Assembly (NCBI RefSeq): GCF_000143415.4 | Contig: NW_003314314.1 | Coordinates: 803,443-867,442 of the forward strand | Length of the DNA: 64,000 nucleotides | Direction: 5' to 3' | Origin: Selaginella moellendorffii | Lineage: Eukaryota; Streptophyta; Lycopodiopsida; Selaginellales; Selaginellaceae | Shown: positions 1 through 11,336 of the stretch, in pieces | Layout: the number at the start of each line of letters is the position of its first letter | Position numbering within the stretch: position 1 is the stretch's first letter | The notes under the pieces: model-generated | Told to the model about the DNA's origin: nothing | Database searches by the model: none | What the model saw: the letters and a program-made list of their open reading frames with translations, nothing else | Translations under genes and position numbers: made by a program

Positions 1-120
1 ATGGAAGTGGCCGATGAGTGGCAATCCTCTTGGGCCTGGCGGAAGATTGAAAGATTTGCTGGAGAGCCAGTGCTTGAGAATGAAAGCTGTGATGAGGAAG
101 AGCGCGACTGCCCAAAGCAT
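1..120 (-). pseudogene. CYP71-clan P450 N-terminal fragment (copy psi-1)
   Basis: Reads on the minus strand as the first 40 codons of the intact P450 at 14998-16535: start Met at 118-120, hydrophobic anchor, then the proline hinge LPPGPRGLPLIGHFH. It is nearly identical to 16416-16535. The window edge cuts it, so it could continue beyond base 1. Bases 121-283 continue the match into the 5' flank of the parent gene (parent 16536-16690), after which unrelated sequence starts. The flank match resumes at about 752. I call it a duplicated fragment rather than a gene because the 5' flank is interrupted by foreign sequence; whether the rest of the coding region survives to the left cannot be seen. 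Confidence 0.75.
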
Positions 121-293
121 TGTTACTTTCTGCTCCTCAATTGTTGAAGCCCTGCTGTTGTATACCGCCAGCAAGGAATCTTTGTAAATTTCTTTTCCAA
201 TGTTAAATAGCGAGTAGCGACAATGTAAGAGTCAAAATTCGTATAGAAAACGTGATCGAATCTTTGACTTTTTAAACCACTCGTAAATTGCGA

Positions 294-751
294 CTATTCG
301 GCTTTGACCATGTTCAGCTCATCTGATCCGCAGCAAAGCCTTTGGGGAATTTCCAGCCTTTGTCCCCGCTGCTGCTTGGTCTTGCTTCCAGCGTCACCTT
401 CGTCCTTCAGAATCGCCAGTGGTGAGAAGTCTTCGAGCTCCGCAGCCTTTTGCTTGGCAAGTGTGACGACACATTCTGGAAATCGAGCAAATTCTGTAAC
501 ATGTATGCCGAAGCTCTGGTCGAAAGGGCCATCTTCAACTTGGGAAAGAACTCATGGACCAGATCTCGAATTAGAAAGGAAGAAACACAAGTACCTTGTA
601 AACCATTGTGACCTTTTGGGAACTAGGATCTATGTGTGCGCTCAAATGAAAGTTGGAGATTCCTATAGGAGGACCTTTGCTGCGACCATGAGCTAATGGA
701 CCTTGACGATGAGAAATGGACAGAGCTTGTGGAAGTGCATTGCAAATAGAG
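294..751 (-). pseudogene. MSH2: MSH2 mismatch-repair ATPase C-terminal fragment
   Basis: The minus strand carries, in order, an LFAMHFHKL block (MSH2 family: LFATHFHEL, the His-containing end of the ATPase domain), NFHLSAHID, a TMVYK block, then [16 protein letters not shown] and [10 protein letters not shown], all hallmarks of the MSH2 C-terminal region. An intron-like stretch (about 540-595) is retained between the YK and VEDG blocks, but its acceptor is one base short of the needed phase. An in-frame stop interrupts the segment before NFHLSAHID, and the last ~25 codons drift out of frame before a TAG at 294-296. MSH2 recognises mismatches as a MutS-alpha/beta subunit; this is only about its last 150 residues and cannot work. 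Retained intron sequence means a DNA-level copy, not a retrocopy. Confidence 0.75.
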
Positions 752-985
752 TTGGTGCTCTAGTCACATCCACTATGTACTCACAGATAGCCCAAGCCAG
801 ACCTGCCATTGTTTAAAGAGCGTTACAGAGCACTAGAAAACCTTGCAGTTAGCAAATGCGAACCAAATCCATTATAAGTCAAGGGTTTACCTGGCAGTCA
901 CCTGCTCCAACCCAGGTGAAGATGCTGAGCCAATTGAGCCATCAAGATATTCACACCAATCTAAATAAAATAAACTATATCAGAG
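752..985. repeat. Displaced 5' flank of the duplicated P450
   Basis: Bases 752-870 match 16713-16832 (upstream of the intact P450), and 935-984 match 16936-16972. Between the two matched blocks the sequences differ. With 1-283, this shows that about 0.55 kb of the P450 5' region was duplicated here and later split by an insert of about 470 bp. Confidence 0.7.
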
Positions 986-3900
986 TAAGAAGCAAGAAAC
1001 ACTCAATCTCACCTGATGGATATATGTTGATTTGCCTCCCATATTTAGCCTAGTGATGATTTGAATCCAGCTCCCTTGAATCTGCATTATAAAGAAATAA
1101 TTAGAACATATAGACATGGAGGAGGTCTAAGCATAAATACCAGATGACAATCATTTGGAATGAACTTCATGTCATCTTGAGCTTCTATGCAAGGATGCCT
1201 ACTTCCCTCTAAGATAATTTTGCCCTTTAAAAGATGTTTTTAGCCTCTTTCTCTATCCCGACAAGAAGTTTCAGAAAGTTAGCTCTCACTATTCTTATAA
1301 CACATTTTATCTTTATTCCCTTAAGTTAATTGGAAAAGGGCAATTATTTGATGAAAGAGCTTTTAATGGTTATTTTATTCTTATTTATCTCCTAAGGTTC
1401 CAAAGATCTATGGTGATAGTATATCTAAATATCATCCTATGATCACATGTACTACAATTCCATCCAATTAATCAAAACTTTTTTTTTAGTTACTTTATAG
1501 TTATATATTTTATAACTTATAGCTGATGCTTCCACACCTCCATCATTATTTGGACAAAACACACAAATTTTATACCTTCCAACTTAAGTTATGTTAATTC
1601 CATTTCATTTGGTGAAAGGTTCTAATAAATAAGCTAATTTAACCTCAAGGCATCTTCCTTTGAGATATTTAATGTGTCTACACCATTAGTTTTATAAGCT
1701 TGCTTTTACAATATATTTCACTTGTATTTATGTCTTTTATCAAGATTATATTTATCATTTCTTATATTAATTATTAGTTGATACTTCACCATCATTTTTA
1801 CACGTATCTCTTCACAAAAGTTATTCTCTTTTGTAAACACTTTTTCATGACTTTAATATAGCACCTTTTGCTATCAATACAATACTCACTGATCTCATAC
1901 TTAAATTTTATATTCCTCCCAATGCATGATTGTGCATAATACACTTCACTCTCAATATGTTTCTTTCAAGCCTTTAGAGTTATCCCTTGACTTCACTAAG
2001 CCATTTAACTTTTGGATTGTGCAAGTGTGATGACTTATAAGATTTTAGTCTTATGGTTACCTTGAGGTGCCACTATACTTGAATGCAACATTTTGTATTA
2101 TATTCTATTTAGAAAGACCATTCTTGCAAGTGTTACTCTGTTAATTATCCTTTATTCCATATGGACTACCTTTGCTCTTTAAAACTATCTTTCCATGTCA
2201 TGAAAATGTTAACTCATCCTTTAAGTACACCTCAATCTTTGTATTGTTCCAGCATTTATTAAAGGTAGCTCTAGCTACCATTTCAAGAATATATATCTTT
2301 GTCCATATTTAACTTTCCATGGACATTAACTTTAATTTCAAACTATTGAGCACCATCCTTAACTATATAAGGATAATTTTATAATTCCTTCATTGTCTAG
2401 GAATTTTTATCATTCTCATGATCCCAATTGTAGTTTACCACAACCACATCAATCAATTTCCTAAGTTAAATGCTTATATAGATCACATCATTAACTTTCT
2501 AAGAAAAACTTTTTACTATTTGTAAGATCTTAAAGTCATTCCCTTATAAGCCCTTTCTTTATCCACAACATTGCTTACATGTTCACATATGAATTAAAAT
2601 TGAGAACTATGCCCTCTTAATATATTACTCTTTGAGGATAGACCCACTCTTAGGACCTTCTGATATCAATATCAAATGGTGATATATTTGACCACTAATA
2701 AAAGTTAGCTCTAATACCAAGTTATAAACAATAAATTTTTTTATTTTACTTTAGTCTTAATCATACCATCACTAGCGTGTAGTAGAGAGGATACATGATG
2801 CTACTTTGTGACGAACTAATTGTGCTACGACAATGCTGCTACGAGCTCTGGGAATGCAGTGGTGGAAGTGGCTTGCACTGCTGTACAGCCAAGGCTGAGA
2901 GGAGGTATTGTCCATAGCAGTTGAGTGGCCTGTAGTAGTGACAAGACTAGTAGAGAGCTCCCACTTCTGGGAGTGTCAAGAAGGGCGAGGAAGAGCCATG
3001 TAGATCATGAAAGTGGCTAAGAGCAGAAGAACCATTATTGCCATTGCCCTTAACCACTTAGAAGAGTGTCACTCACAATTTTTATAAGTTTTCATTTGCC
3101 TTTGGGTATTTGTTATCCTTTAGATGTGATCTCAAAATTACATCAACTTTGCATTTAATCAAAATGCTTTACATGCCTAATCCCACTTCAAACACCTAAA
3201 TGTATCATTAACATCTCTATTTATTATACTAATGATATTTTTATTTTTGTCTTTGTCTCCTTAGTATTCCAAGACCACTTGCAGTATGGTCTCATCTCTC
3301 CAAGATTAGGTTATCTGTCTATGAGTGGTCATCCTATACCTATACCTTAACATTCTTAAGATGTCCCAAGATATAAAAAACACCATTCCTCAATATCCCT
3401 TTTTCAATCCCCACAAAGTTTTTCTTTGTCTATAATAATACTTATCAACACCATTATTGGCCTAAGGTCCAAAGGCCCATCTATTAAATTTCATTAATCT
3501 TTAGGACTTCTTCACTATGTAACTATACCTTTGGTCACTAAGAGGACCATTTTTTTTTTCTTTTTAGGATTTTGAAATAACATTTCAATACACTATAGCT
3601 TAATGTGAGCATTATAGATACTCCCTCCATTTTTTACCACTAGAGTGCCCTAACCACGTGGCTAGAACAAGGTTTTGATAAGCCACACAAAGTATTCAAG
3701 TAGATAGTGCCACCCATACTTAAATAGAAAGTATTAGCCATTTGATCTTTTGGGAGAGCTAGAGCTAGCTCTTTAACACTTCATTAAATTTACAGATGGA
3801 CTTTATTATGTCCATCTGTGTTCATGTAAGCAATAAAAGAGAATAACTTAAGAAACAATCCATAAATGTTCAAATATAGAAGAAAAGATATATATAATAC

Positions 3901-4095
3901 CAATATATCTAAATCTTATCCTATGATCATAGGCACTATACTCATCTCCCCTTCAAAGATGTTAATGTCTTCATTGAATTTTGACATAGTCTCAAGGTGA
4001 ATACCTTTATCTGTGGATATTTGTAAAAAACTAACTCCCCGAGGTGTTGTAGGCTAAAGGATCCTGAAAATCACGACCAAAATTATAAAGAGTTC
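986..4095. other. AT-rich gene-free stretch with LTR debris
   Basis: No ORF with recognisable protein similarity. The stretch is AT-rich and holds an inverted LTR-like copy (1292-1456, listed separately), a degenerate reverse primer-binding-site motif at about 2711-2722 (complement of TGGTATTAGAGC), and a partial copy of the same LTR start near 3905-3945. Everything else looks like mutated transposon sequence. Confidence 0.5.
1292..1456 (-). repeat. Solo LTR-like copy, family C
   Basis: The reverse complement aligns throughout with the 162-bp LTR at 7254-7415: it starts TGTAGTACATGTGATCAT, shares the GATCTTTGGAACC-type core and ends near a degenerate TGTGTTATAA. No primer-binding site or internal domain follows it, so it is a decayed solo LTR or a relic. 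Confidence 0.6.
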
Positions 4096-4104
4096 ATTAA
4101 ATGA

Positions 4105-4245
4105 GATTGACTCTGAGATTGACTTTAAGACCAACTTTGAGACCAAGTTAAAGACTGAGTTTAAAGCTGAGTTCAAGATCTGAGATTGGGTCCAAGACTA
4201 AGTCTAAGACCAAGTCCAAGGTCAAGTCTAAGACTAAATCTAAAT
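4105..4245 (+). repeat. Imperfect purine-rich minisatellite
   Basis: A run of diverged 6- and 12-base units of the type AAGTCTAAGACC, alternating gag/aag with act/acc/tct, fills this segment. Unit boundaries are blurred by substitution. No coding sense was found in it. Confidence 0.6.
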
Positions 4246-4699
4246 ATTAATACAGGTTGTGGGGTGAAAACCCCAAGTGAACATCTCCTAGGGTGGGGGG
4301 TTGTAAAAGGTTCTAAAAGTATAGTATAGTAAAAATAATGAAGTTCAAGACCTAGTTTTGAAGGAACTCTCTAATGGTGCTTCTAAATTGAGTTAAAGCT
4401 AAATGAATTGGTTTAATTGGTTTATGGTCGCATTACATGAATAAAGTAGGAACTTGGTGGTATTGATGAATACCCAAGGAGAATGATTTAGGGTGGAGGC
4501 CTAAAATCTAAAAATAAGGCAATGTAAGGCTAAAGACTTTTGTTTGAACTTAGTGTCCACAAAAGAATAACTTACTAATGGAATTAAGTTAGTATTTTGT
4601 GTTTACTCTTAGTGGGGAGTGACAAAAAGACAGGAACAAAGGAAGTACCTTTAGTGATCCAACATGTGTTAAACCAATTTTAAAATACTATGCTAGTGG

Positions 4700-6950
4700 A
4701 ATTACCAACAGGGTCCCCTGCCCGACCGATAAAACATAAGACTAAGCTAGTTGAGGATGTCCTCTCTATTAATTAAATGAAAAAGAATTTGAAGAGCTTA
4801 AGTGCTAACTTGAGGAGTTTATTGATAAAAGGTATGTTAAGTTGAGCAAGTCACCATAAGGGGTGTTAGTATTATTTGTGAAAAAGAAAGATATCTCTAT
4901 ATGTATGTGCATAGACTACCAGTTGCTTAATAAATATACAAAGAAGAATAAGTACCCTTTACCAATGATTGAGGACATATTTGATAGGTTGAGAAAGGTG
5001 AAATACTTTTTAAGAATTGACCTAAGGTTTGAATACTACCAAATCAAGGTAATAGAGGAAGATGTCAAGAAGATAATCTATTGAACAAGATATAGAAGTT
5101 TTGAGTCTTTAGTGATGTCTTTTGGGTTGTGTAATATGCCAGTAACATCCTTGGCACTAATAAACCATATTTTTATACCCTATCTAAATCACTTTGTCAT
5201 TGTTTATATTGACGACATCCTGATCTATAACAAGATGCTAAATAAGCATGATAAAGGTGTTTGAGAAATTAAAGGAACATCAATTATATGCTAAAGAGAG
5301 CAAATGTGACTTTACTCAACAAAAAGTAAAGTTTCTCGAATATGTAATGAGCAAAAACAGGCTCAAAGTGAACCCTAAGAATGTCCAAATGATCCAAGAA
5401 TGAGAATGACTATCAAATGTACATAGTTAAGGGCATTTTAAGAGCTATGCAACTACTATTAAAAGTCAAGAATAACCCTACCTTTAATAGACCAAATGGG
5501 AAAAAGGAAAATGATATAGATAATGGAATGTGAGGTGGCATTTATTCATTTCAAAGGGAAATTAAGGAAGGCTCATGTATTAGCATTACAAAACTTTGGT
5601 AAAGACTTTGAGGTAGAAACAAATGCTTCAAACTTTGCATTATGTGTAGTTTTGAAGCAAAATAACCACCCAATGACATTCTTCTTGAAAAAGTTGAACA
5701 CGGCTCAACAAAAGTAACTTGCTTACAAAAAGGAATTGTTTGTGGTGGTTAAAGCACTCAATGAGTGGCAACACTACCTTGGGAGGCACTTTAAAGTATA
5801 CATGAATAATATGGCAACAAAATATCTCTCGTCATAGTATGACATTCAAGGAAAATAAGGTTGGTTGGCCAATGTTTTGGTAGAATTTGATTGCAAAATT
5901 GTGTATACCCTAAGAAAAGCAATATCGTGGTAGATAGATATCCAGTGCAATAGTAACCTTTTGGGATGATGTGCAGACAGCATATGAGGACAATAGTTTA
6001 GCATAAGAAGTGTTACTAAAGAACCAAGAGGCATAGGATGCTCACCAAAGAAGCAAACCACCTAGGGAAGAGAAAATGGGTTATGTGAAATGCAATTAAC
6101 TCATTTATTATAAGCAAACGAGGGTGTATATTTCACAAAGGGAACTAAGGAAGGTAACTTTAGAAGAGTATTGTGATGGACCTTTTGCAGGACACGGCAG
6201 AGTGCCCAAGACAATGGGTTTACTCAAGAGAAAGTATCATTGGCCAGATATAGTTAAGGATGTTCAAGTCTATATAAAGACATGCTTAACATATCAATAG
6301 GTAAAGGCTATGACAAAGGCTAGTAGGGGCTTGTTGCAAAGCTTCCCAATTCCCAATCGTTTGTAAAAATATCTTATGATGCACTTCATCATGAAACTCC
6401 CCTCAAGTGAAAGGTTTGATATGATATTCGTGGTGGTGGATTAATTTTCTAAAATTGCATATTTCATACCCATAATAACGGAAGTGGATGCAAAAGGTGT
6501 GGCAAAGCTGTTTTTAAAACAAGTGGTTCAAGTGTAGGAAAGGCTAGAAAAAATTATGATAAGATTTTCACTAATAAGTTTTGGAAAATTCTCTTGGAGC
6601 AATATCACAGCAAGCTGAAATTCAGCATAACCTATCACCTATAGACAAGTATTGAGTATTTTGAGTCAAGTATAATGGCAATAACACTTCTTAACAAATG
6701 GAAAAATAAAAAAGGTGAATAGGTGGCTAGAGGACTATTTGGGATGATATGTTTCTAGAGACCAAGCTAATTAAGTCATCTAGGACTTATGGAAATGTGT
6801 TATAACAACTCACCATAATTGAGTATCAAGGTGAGTTTATGAAAAGTCATCAATGGATGAGCTATTAAAGGCCTTATAACACTCGGCATGGCTAAGTATC
6901 ATAAAGTGGAGGCGTTCATAATAGAAAGATTTAACATTTGGAATCTAATA
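4700..6950 (+). mobile_element. Decayed Ty3/gypsy pol (RT-RNaseH-integrase)
   Basis: Domains appear in gypsy order with many stops and frameshifts. RT is at about 4861-5250, with an LVLFVKKKD block, a YPLPMIEDIFD block and a YIDD catalytic box at about 5208. RNase H is at about 5523-5850, with TNAS replacing the usual TDAS. The integrase zinc-binding region is at about 6150-6330 (HGRVPKT and YHWP landmarks), followed by an integrase-core start DMIFVVVD at about 6420 that runs into a stop. Gag, protease and flanking LTRs were not recognised next to it. It is an inactive relic. Confidence 0.8.
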
Positions 6951-7253
6951 AGGGATTTCTTAGAACATACTCAACAAAGGCAAACTGAGACATAAAGTTT
7001 CAACTTGCGGAGAAAGTGCAGTTAAACACCAAAAATCTAAAGTTTTGTTTCCATGAATTGATTTTAAGTTTCTTAAAAAGGTTTATAAAGCCTTATAAGA
7101 TTGAGAATCGAATTGATACTATGTGGCTAATTGGTCTTTACTCCTTTTTAAAGGCTTGGGCCTTTCTTTTGGTACGGAAGTGGGGGAGTAGGGGTATTTA
7201 TACCGAGCCATTAAGCTACAGTGTTTCCCCTCTAGGATCCCAAAGTTAGATAT

Positions 7254-7415
7254 TGTAGCGCATGTGATCATGGGATAAGATTTGGATATATTATCATTAT
7301 AGATCCTTGGAACCTTGGGGGATAAATGGGGATAAAATAACCACTAAAGGCTCTCTTATCAAGCAATTACCCCTTTTTTAATTGGTTTAAAGGGAGAGAG
7401 ATAGGGTGCGCTACA
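7254..7415 (+). repeat. Short LTR, family C
   Basis: 162 bp bounded by inverted ends TGTAGCGCA and TGCGCTACA, the standard TG...CA LTR form. A primer-binding site follows two bases later, so this is the left LTR of an element that ran rightward. Related copies lie at 1292-1456 (inverted) and 40839-40980 (same orientation). Confidence 0.75.
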
Positions 7416-7417
7416 TG

Positions 7418-7429
7418 TGGTATCAGAGC
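7418..7429 (+). other. tRNA-iMet primer-binding site
   Basis: TGGTATCAGAGC, the plant LTR-retrotransposon primer-binding sequence complementary to the 3' end of initiator tRNA-Met, two bases after the LTR end. It marks an element start, but no intact gag or pol follows. Confidence 0.8.
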
Positions 7430-9190
7430 AAATGGCACAAGTTCAATTCCCATTGATTAGTGGCTACTTAAAATATAATATACCCTTGAGCAAGGTATAT
7501 TTCTACCCCGAAATTTAAAATCATATGTATTAAGCATCCATACATACATCCTTCCTCTTGTGGAGCATCCTAGATGAAGGTATCCACCGTAGGACTACAG
7601 TGCAGGTGAATGACTAATTACTCTCACATGGAATAGTTGGTTTACACAATGGAAGGATTGGTAAATTTAATATGGAAATGAAGGTGTTGGTTCCCCTTGG
7701 CTTAGTATGGATTGTTAGCAATTGTTCCTTTTCCAGTTGGTTTAAAGTATCAGAGCATATGGAATGTAGCACATATGGTTTTCACCCTTTATCTTATGGT
7801 ACTTTACCATATAATAACCATATTTTCACCTTTTATCCTATGGTGATTTACCATATAATAACCATGAAGTGGAACCTAAATCCTCCATGTGTCATGTGTC
7901 ATATGTTACATGCCACATGCCACATATGTTAAGCGCCAGCTTTGACCACATGGTCAACATCGGTCAAAGGGAGGCTCAAGGGTATATTAAGGCATATTAG
8001 GGTAAAGGACTTAACCTACCCTAAGGCTCATAGTGGAGCGGTGGCACAATAGAGCTTTTGAGGTAACTCGGGGGTGGTTGGGTGGTGAAGAACCTCAAGA
8101 GGTGGTGTAACATAGTTTAGGGTGGCTAGATTTTTGTCTTTTTGTGCTAGATCATAACAACATATCCATAGGACAATAGTGCATAACCCAAGTTTCAAGG
8201 CCTTGGGCCACTAAACAAAGGAATGGAGCTAAACTCCCAAGCATGGAGCCAAGGAGCAAAGGAACCGAAGTACAAAACGACTCTCGAGCGTACAATCCAA
8301 GAAGCAAAAGGACAGGAGCATGAAGTGACTTGGAACAGTCCTAGAGCATCCACCATCCCAATGCTAAAACTAACACGTAAAATAGAGCCAAACAGAGTTT
8401 GGCACTATTTCAGCATACTAATGGCCTAACGTAAGGATATAAATACTCCACCAACTAGCATGGTATAGAATTTAGGCTTAGACCCAAGCCAGACGCAAAA
8501 CAAAGACAAGCACACAAGTGGGAGCTAAATTATGTTTCAAATTGGTCTGCCATGCCCAATCTACCCACTATCCCTACTATACATTTGGAACCCCTTATAG
8601 CTCGCCAATCGATGTCACAATCACATTCCATATCAACAAGAGATGGTAGAACATCAAGAATAGGACAAATTGTATAATCATATCCCATAGAAGTTGAAAA
8701 TAGCAACACACCAAAGATGGGTGCAACACTAATATGATCACACTCTATACCACCAAAAGTTCAATTCAATAGAGTAGCATTAACAGCCTTAAGTGATATA
8801 CTCCTTGATCGATGACAACATGATATGGTAGAAGAAGAGAATGCCATGAAAATTAAAAAAATAAGTAAATCTAAACACAATGATAGCTAGAATTCTAGAT
8901 CTTGAAAAATTTAATACAGATCTAGATCTAAAAGAAAATGAAGAAATAAGAACAAAAAACACAATCCCAAACACTAGAATAGAGCATTATGCCTTTTAGG
9001 GATAAATTGCAATATTGTTCATCTCCACTAATATAAGTGCTCAAGATATAAAAAATAATATATTAATTAGAGCATACACATATACAAGAACAATTCTAAA
9101 TGGATGGTCCATATGTTATAATATTATAATGGGTATTACCTAGCTCTCAACAAAACCCTGTGATGCAGGATCCAACCTCATCACCACCAA
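7430..9190. other. TE-derived intergenic stretch
   Basis: Apart from the 45-bp tandem repeat at 7774-7863, I see only short ORFs without recognisable domains. A second PBS-like motif (TATCAGAGC near 7748) suggests nested LTR elements. No gene is supported. Confidence 0.45.
7774..7863 (+). repeat. Two-copy 45-bp tandem repeat
   Basis: Two adjacent copies, each running from a TTTTCACC block through TATGGT to TTTACCATATAATAACC, with a few substitutions between them. Two units only; not a CRISPR array and not a microsatellite. Confidence 0.7.
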
Positions 9191-9199
9191 TTCATCTTG

Positions 9200-10500
9200 T
9201 CTTGATCTTTCAAACTTGTAGATCACCCGAGAGTAGAATGTCTGAGACATCCTCTCGAGTTTCCTGGCACAGGCATCTGTCTACTATGATTCTAATCGCT
9301 AGGTCGCATAGAACACGCACCTCTTCTTAGCAATATAAAGCTCTGACGACGTTCTTGGACTGCCCTGAGGCACTGCTTTCGGTCAGCTTGTCGTCCATAA
9401 ACTTGATATCAATACTAGCAGCGATCCATTCTTGAAGTTGTTTGGCCATTGTCATCTCATCCTGCTAGAAAACTCGTGAGATTCCAAAACTAGACAAATA
9501 ATTCTCCAACCTTGAAGCTCGGCCCTGGTGGAAATCCTTGCTGGTCGCAGCCAACAAAATGTGAGATCAGTAAACAAAGAAATGAACCAGACCAGAACTA
9601 AGAAAAAACCTCTCACCTTTGAGCTCGACCAAAGCTCTGTGAAGTGTTCTGTACAGTGTATTAGAGAACGTAGTACTCCGCCTCTAGATAAACTGGTGGA
9701 GGAACGAAGAATTCTAGCAGCCGGGACGAAATCCAGAAAAAGCGCAAGCTCCTACGACAATCGTGGGATGCAGAGGTCCCAGTCGGATCATAGATAGCGT
9801 TGGTCGACACACAGATATTCTTTTCTAAAATAGTCTTTCCGAGAAAACCTGCAATTTATCGAGCTCACTTTCCCGTGTCCAAAAAAGTTTAAACGCACAC
9901 GCACACACACAAAGAGATAAAACCGAAGTTCCACGAAAAAATCTTTGGAGAAATTAAAAAAACACCAAAAACGGCCAATACTGACTTGGAGTGACCATGT
10001 AGAACTCAACACTGTCAGCTCCAAACTTCTGCATCACTTTGAGTTGGACGAGATGGAAAACCTACCTTTCATTCTGTGTACATCCAGTGTCAATGGGATT
10101 CTCTAGCGCATGGTATCCAGAATTCTTCGACTTCGCCAGGTTGAGCAAGGCATGGTATCTGGACGACCTGAAAGTGGATCAAATGCCGGACACAACCTTT
10201 CTTCACAAGCTGAGCCACCCTTGCCTGCAAACACCTCACGAATCTTGATCTTCCGATGACAGGTCCTATGTCTGCCTGAAATGTTCTCTCACCACTCCAG
10301 TCTTCAGATCTTCAAAGCCGTGTCTCTGGCACGTAATGCCCATGCAGTTTCCTGAAGATCAGCCGCCTCTGGCCGTCTTGTAACCGGAGACACGTACTAG
10401 AGACACTGATGTACTGGAGGCACTCGTGTGAAACATCCTGTATAGTAGCTCCTCAGTATCATGTCTCCCACCCAATTGGTGATGGACTCCAAGGTTCCAG
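9200..10500 (-). other. Possible upstream part of a Crinkler-like remnant
   Basis: Several short minus-strand segments look exon-like, including a run ending in YRTLHRALVELK before a GT at about 9616 and one containing KFGADSVEFYMVTPS at about 9995-10040. None can be joined into an open reading frame and I cannot assign them to a family on their own. Their position just 5'-to-3' of the NTPase remnant suggests they belong to the same or a neighbouring decayed gene. No other gene is visible here. Confidence 0.25.
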
Positions 10501-11115
10501 TGACGGAAGACTTCTCTCGGATTGCCTCCCTAGTGCCAGTACCTGTGTCTTGAGGCCTCCAGATCTTTGTCCGGGAGGACTTCTTTCTGGAGAGGGCTCA
10601 GCTCATTGCTCAACCACACAGGGAGATAGAAAGTCCTGCATTTTGTGTCCTTTCGGTAGTCCTTGTAGTTTTCTCTCGTTGGGCTGCTTACCAAGAGTGC
10701 CTTGCTGATGAAAAGAGGGACGTTTTTCAGCTCCACGTCTGCCAAGAAACATATATCCGGATCTACCTCAAGTTCCACTTCCATATACGTCCTGAAAGTC
10801 TTGCAAGACTCTGTAGCTTCCATTACCATCCGGCAGGAAGTAATAGAGAGATCCCCCTCTGGTCAGCAGCAGTACCTTCTGCTTTTCCTTGAACAGCAGC
10901 GCCAGAACGTAGAGGAGGAAACCAGGTTCCCAAGCACCCAAGCAGCCTGTCTTCCCTCACACCGGGAAAGGCTCCACCTTGAGCTTCCACATGTCCCTGA
11001 AGCATTCTTGCTCGATGATCTTTGAGTCTTGCGAATCCTGAATGGACTCAATAGTTGGATTGTCATCCAAGTCAAGCATCTGTAGTACCTTGGAGTCCCA
11101 CGCGTTCAACAAGAT
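10500..11115 (-). pseudogene. Crinkler/RHS-like P-loop NTPase remnant
   Basis: The minus strand shows a GKT-type phosphate-binding loop (about 10965-10975, broken by a one-base insertion in front of GKT), then a hydrophobic strand with LYVLALLFKEKQKVLLLTR and SLYYF, and later a VSSPTRENYKDY block followed by FYLPVW. This order resembles the NTPase module of Crinkler (CRN) and retrotransposon-hot-spot proteins, where an SSP-x(2)-R-x-x-Y-K-x-[FY] block precedes a MPVW-type motif. Several frame changes and stops break it. Family assignment is by motif memory only, so moderate confidence; function is lost. Confidence 0.45.
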
Positions 11116-11336
11116 GCAGCATCCAATCGATCATCCGTTTCTTTCCGCGGAAGTGGAGATCGAACTCTGGGGGCAGAAGGAAACAACCACAATTCCTAAC
11201 ATGAAACTTTACATAAACTGAAGGAAAAGTTGAATTATTTTTATTCAAATATAAAAAATAAAATAAAAATTATATAGTAATAGTATGTCTTGTGATTTTT
11301 AAACAGGAATAACAAAACATTTTCGTTTTGTTAATT

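Noticed and set aside
304-696. 130-codon plus-strand ORF
   Set aside because: Antisense to the MSH2 fragment; the minus strand carries the recognisable protein.
7774-7863. Possible CRISPR-like repeats
   Set aside because: Only two directly adjacent units without spacers, in a plant nuclear context.
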